DNA from: Bacteroidales bacterium UBA4353
GTDB taxonomy: Bacteria; Bacteroidota; Bacteroidia; Bacteroidales; Paludibacteraceae
Length of the DNA stretch: 7,347 nucleotides
Direction of reading: 5' to 3'
Assembly (NCBI GenBank): GCA_002394025.1
Contig: DGSV01000025.1
Span: 1 to 7,347 of the forward strand
The position numbers and the translations under genes are program-made. The first letter of the stretch is position 1, and each line of letters opens with the position of its first letter. The notes under the pieces were generated by a model. The model searched no databases. It was not told the DNA's origin and saw only the letters and a list, made by a program, of their open reading frames with translations. This document shows, one piece after another, positions 5,735 to 7,347 of this stretch.

Positions 5735-6786
5735 AGGAAGATACCTATAGCGGTAAAGATAAAGTTAGGCATCCACACAGCCATGAAACTACTCATCACA
5801 CCACTCACGGCAAACGATGACGACACAGTGGAGAACAATATGTATATCGCACTCAACGCTACTCCAATACCTATATTTTTGCCCATACCACCCCTCACCT
5901 TGCGTGCACTGAGCGACACACCTATCAGCGTCATGATGAATGCCGCCAAGGGCGATGCGTAACGCTTCTGCAACTCCGTCTCAAAAGCTTGTATGTTACC
6001 CACTCCGCGGCGACGCTGAGTTGCAAGGTAATGCCTAAGCTGTGTTATGGTCATTTGCTCGCTCTCTTGGGCAGTGATATAAAACTCATCAGGCTGGACA
6101 TTGATAGTAGTGTCCATCTTTACTCCACGAGTTATATATTCGCGCATGCCATCAAAATCACGCTTGAGATAATTCTCTATGGTCCAAGTATATGCCGAGT
6201 CCCAACGAATACGCTCAGCAGTGAGGCGCGACACAAGGCTCTTATCTTCAAACCTTTCAAGAGACATACGAAAACCCTGATTCGACTCTTTGAGGTAACT
6301 CTCAATATATAATATCACGCCGGGCTCAACTTCCATCTGAATATCAGAGGCATGAGACGACTTGAATTCCTTGATATATTCGTTCTCAAAATCCAGCATT
6401 TTTCGCGTGGAATGAGGTATCACCCAACCGCCGAGCACAAAAGATAGCACGAAGATAATAGTGGCAGACACAAAATAAGGCACCATCAAACGCTTGAAAC
6501 TCACCCCACCGGCTAACATAGCGATAATCTCGGAATTTCCTGCTAACTTGCTTGTGAAGAATATCACGGATATGAACACGAACAGAGGACTGAACATATT
6601 CATGTAATAGGGAATGAAATTGACGTAGTAATCGAATATTATGGCACTCACGGGTGCCTGAGAATCGAAGAAGTCATCAGACTTTTCAGACAGGTCAAAC
6701 ACCACGGCAATACTCAAAATCAGCACCAGCGAAAAAAAGTATGTACCAAGAAATTTTACTATTATGTATCTATCAAGTCGTTTCAT
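5713..6786 (-). CDS. LptF/LptG family permease (LPS export)
   Basis: The 357-residue product is a YjgP/YjgQ family membrane protein. LptF and LptG with the ATPase LptB form the inner-membrane transporter that extracts lipopolysaccharide and passes it to LptC and the Lpt bridge. Visible topology: TM1 about 8-30, TM2 55-78, a cytoplasmic coupling helix (81-100, with EIIAMLAGGVS) that contacts LptB, TM3 103-124, a periplasmic beta-jellyroll domain about 125-272, then TM4 276-294, TM5 302-326 and TM6 333-354. Length matches E. coli LptF and LptG. I cannot resolve F from G by sequence alone; adjacency to tgt, common in this order, favours the short LptG-like paralogue. Its ATG lies 3 bases after the tgt stop, so the two are almost certainly one operon, with no separate promoter between them. 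The 3' end overlaps the + strand methyltransferase tail to tail. Confidence 0.92.
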   Translation of the reverse strand: MKRLDRYIIVKFLGTYFFSLVLILSIAVVFDLSEKSDDFFDSQAPVSAIIFDYYVNFIPYYMNMFSPLFVFISVIFFTSKLAGNSEIIAMLAGGVSFKRLMVPYFVSATIIFVLSFVLGGWVIPHSTRKMLDFENEYIKEFKSSHASDIQMEVEPGVILYIESYLKESNQGFRMSLERFEDKSLVSRLTAERIRWDSAYTWTIENYLKRDFDGMREYITRGVKMDTTINVQPDEFYITAQESEQMTITQLRHYLATQRRRGVGNIQAFETELQKRYASPLAAFIMTLIGVSLSARKVRGGMGKNIGIGVALSAIYILFSTVSSSFAVSGVMSSFMAVWMPNFIFTAIGIFLYTRAPK

Positions 6787-6789
6787 AAA

Positions 6790-7347
6790 CTATAGTCTTC
6801 TGCCTAATTGGTCTATTACGCTGTCTTTCCATTTTTTGAAGTCACCGTTGATAATGTGCTCACGGGCTTGTCTGACAAGGTCGAGGTAGAATGCCAAATT
6901 GTGAATGCTGGCTATCTGCATTCCTAATAATTCATTGGCATGGAACAAGTGGCGCACATAGGCTTTGGTATATTGTCTGTCAACATACGACGTGCCATAT
7001 TCGTCAAGAGGAGAAAAATCCGTTTCCCACTTTTTATTGCGCATATTCATCGTGCCCCGCCATGTGAATAACATTCCATTACGTCCGTTACGGGTTGGCA
7101 TTACGCAATCAAACATATCCACGCCACGTTCTATACCCTCAAGGATATTTTGCGGCGTGCCAACTCCCATCAGGTAGCGAGGACGATTTGTGGGCAGTAT
7201 GCCATTGACGACTTCTATCATCCTATACATCATTTCCGTAGGTTCACCAACGGCAAGTCCGCCTATGGCATACCCGTCAGCATCATATTGCAAAACATTC
7301 TGTGCGGCATGAATACGCAAATCCTCATATACACAGCCTTGCACGAT
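6790..7347 (-). CDS. tgt: tRNA-guanine transglycosylase, C-terminal half, zinc cysteines missing
   Basis: The right window edge cuts the gene; 185 residues of about 375 are visible, and the frame is open to the edge, starting I-V-Q-G. Tgt exchanges guanine 34 for preQ1 in GUN-anticodon tRNAs during queuosine synthesis (or inserts a salvaged base). Visible motifs: IVQGCVYEDLR (substrate Gln in IVQG), GGLAVGEP (base-recognition loop), and MFDCVMPTRNGRNG, whose Asp (codon at 7108-7110) is the catalytic nucleophile. The usual zinc site CxCxxC reads GTSYVD (codons at 6979-6996), so all three cysteine ligands are replaced, while the fourth ligand His in SIHN remains. The surrounding segment SPLDEY...YTKAYVRHLFHANELLGM is otherwise well conserved, so this is not a frameshift. 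Stop is TAG, 3 bases before the permease start. Confidence 0.94.
   Translation of the reverse strand: MVQGCVYEDLRIHAAQNVLQYDADGYAIGGLAVGEPTEMMYRMIEVVNGILPTNRPRYLMGVGTPQNILEGIERGVDMFDCVMPTRNGRNGMLFTWRGTMNMRNKKWETDFSPLDEYGTSYVDRQYTKAYVRHLFHANELLGMQIASIHNLAFYLDLVRQAREHIINGDFKKWKDSVIDQLGRRL

Noticed and set aside
5727..5746. Small hairpin (GGGTAT / ATACCT) near the convergent gene ends as a bidirectional terminator
   Set aside because: The stem is only six pairs including one wobble, with an 8-base loop and no T-run on either strand.
7342..7344. GTG at the right edge as the start of the tgt gene
   Set aside because: It is the Val of the conserved internal IVQG motif and the frame is open beyond it, so the gene simply continues outside the window.

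Overview
The window looks like a stretch of a Bacteroidota (order Bacteroidales) chromosome. This is inferred from the proteins: a short SerA with no C-terminal regulatory domain, next to serC; a PG_1098/THUMP-like methyltransferase; a tgt gene followed by a short LptF/LptG permease; a collagen-like lipoprotein; and a secreted protein ending in the short tail common in this order. Start codons follow A-rich leaders with no convincing Shine-Dalgarno site, as is usual in the phylum. I cannot place it below order level from the sequence alone.

Layout. From the left edge, on the + strand: the 3' end of serC (1-205), serA (348-1265) and a small outer-membrane beta-barrel gene one base after serA (1267-1977). 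A 119-base AT-rich gap (1978-2096) follows; it contains a degenerate octamer array. Then a PlsC-type acyltransferase (2097-2942), a secreted beta-propeller-like protein (2982-4034), a collagen-like lipoprotein (4059-4553) and a SAM-dependent methyltransferase with a THUMP-like domain (4553-5734). The last of these runs tail to tail into a minus-strand pair: an LptF/LptG family permease (5713-6786), preceded 3 bases upstream by tgt (6790-7347, 5' part outside the window). No gap without a gene exceeds 142 bases. I saw no RNA gene, mobile element, CRISPR array or convincing intrinsic terminator.

How the genes relate. serC and serA encode consecutive reactions of the phosphorylated serine pathway, in reversed gene order (serA catalyses the first step). 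The genes from 1267 onward share an envelope theme (outer-membrane barrel, phospholipid-type acyltransferase, secreted protein, lipoprotein, LPS-export permease), mixed with two RNA-related enzymes (Tgt and, probably, the THUMP-like methyltransferase). Nothing shows that they form one system; this reads as housekeeping chromosome with lineage-specific envelope genes inserted.

The points most worth checking are the octamer array with a G exactly every 8 bases (2009-2072), Tgt with all three zinc-ligand cysteines replaced, SerA with lysine where the catalytic histidine normally sits, and the 22-base convergent overlap at 5713-5734. I did not find a convincing previously undescribed multi-gene system.
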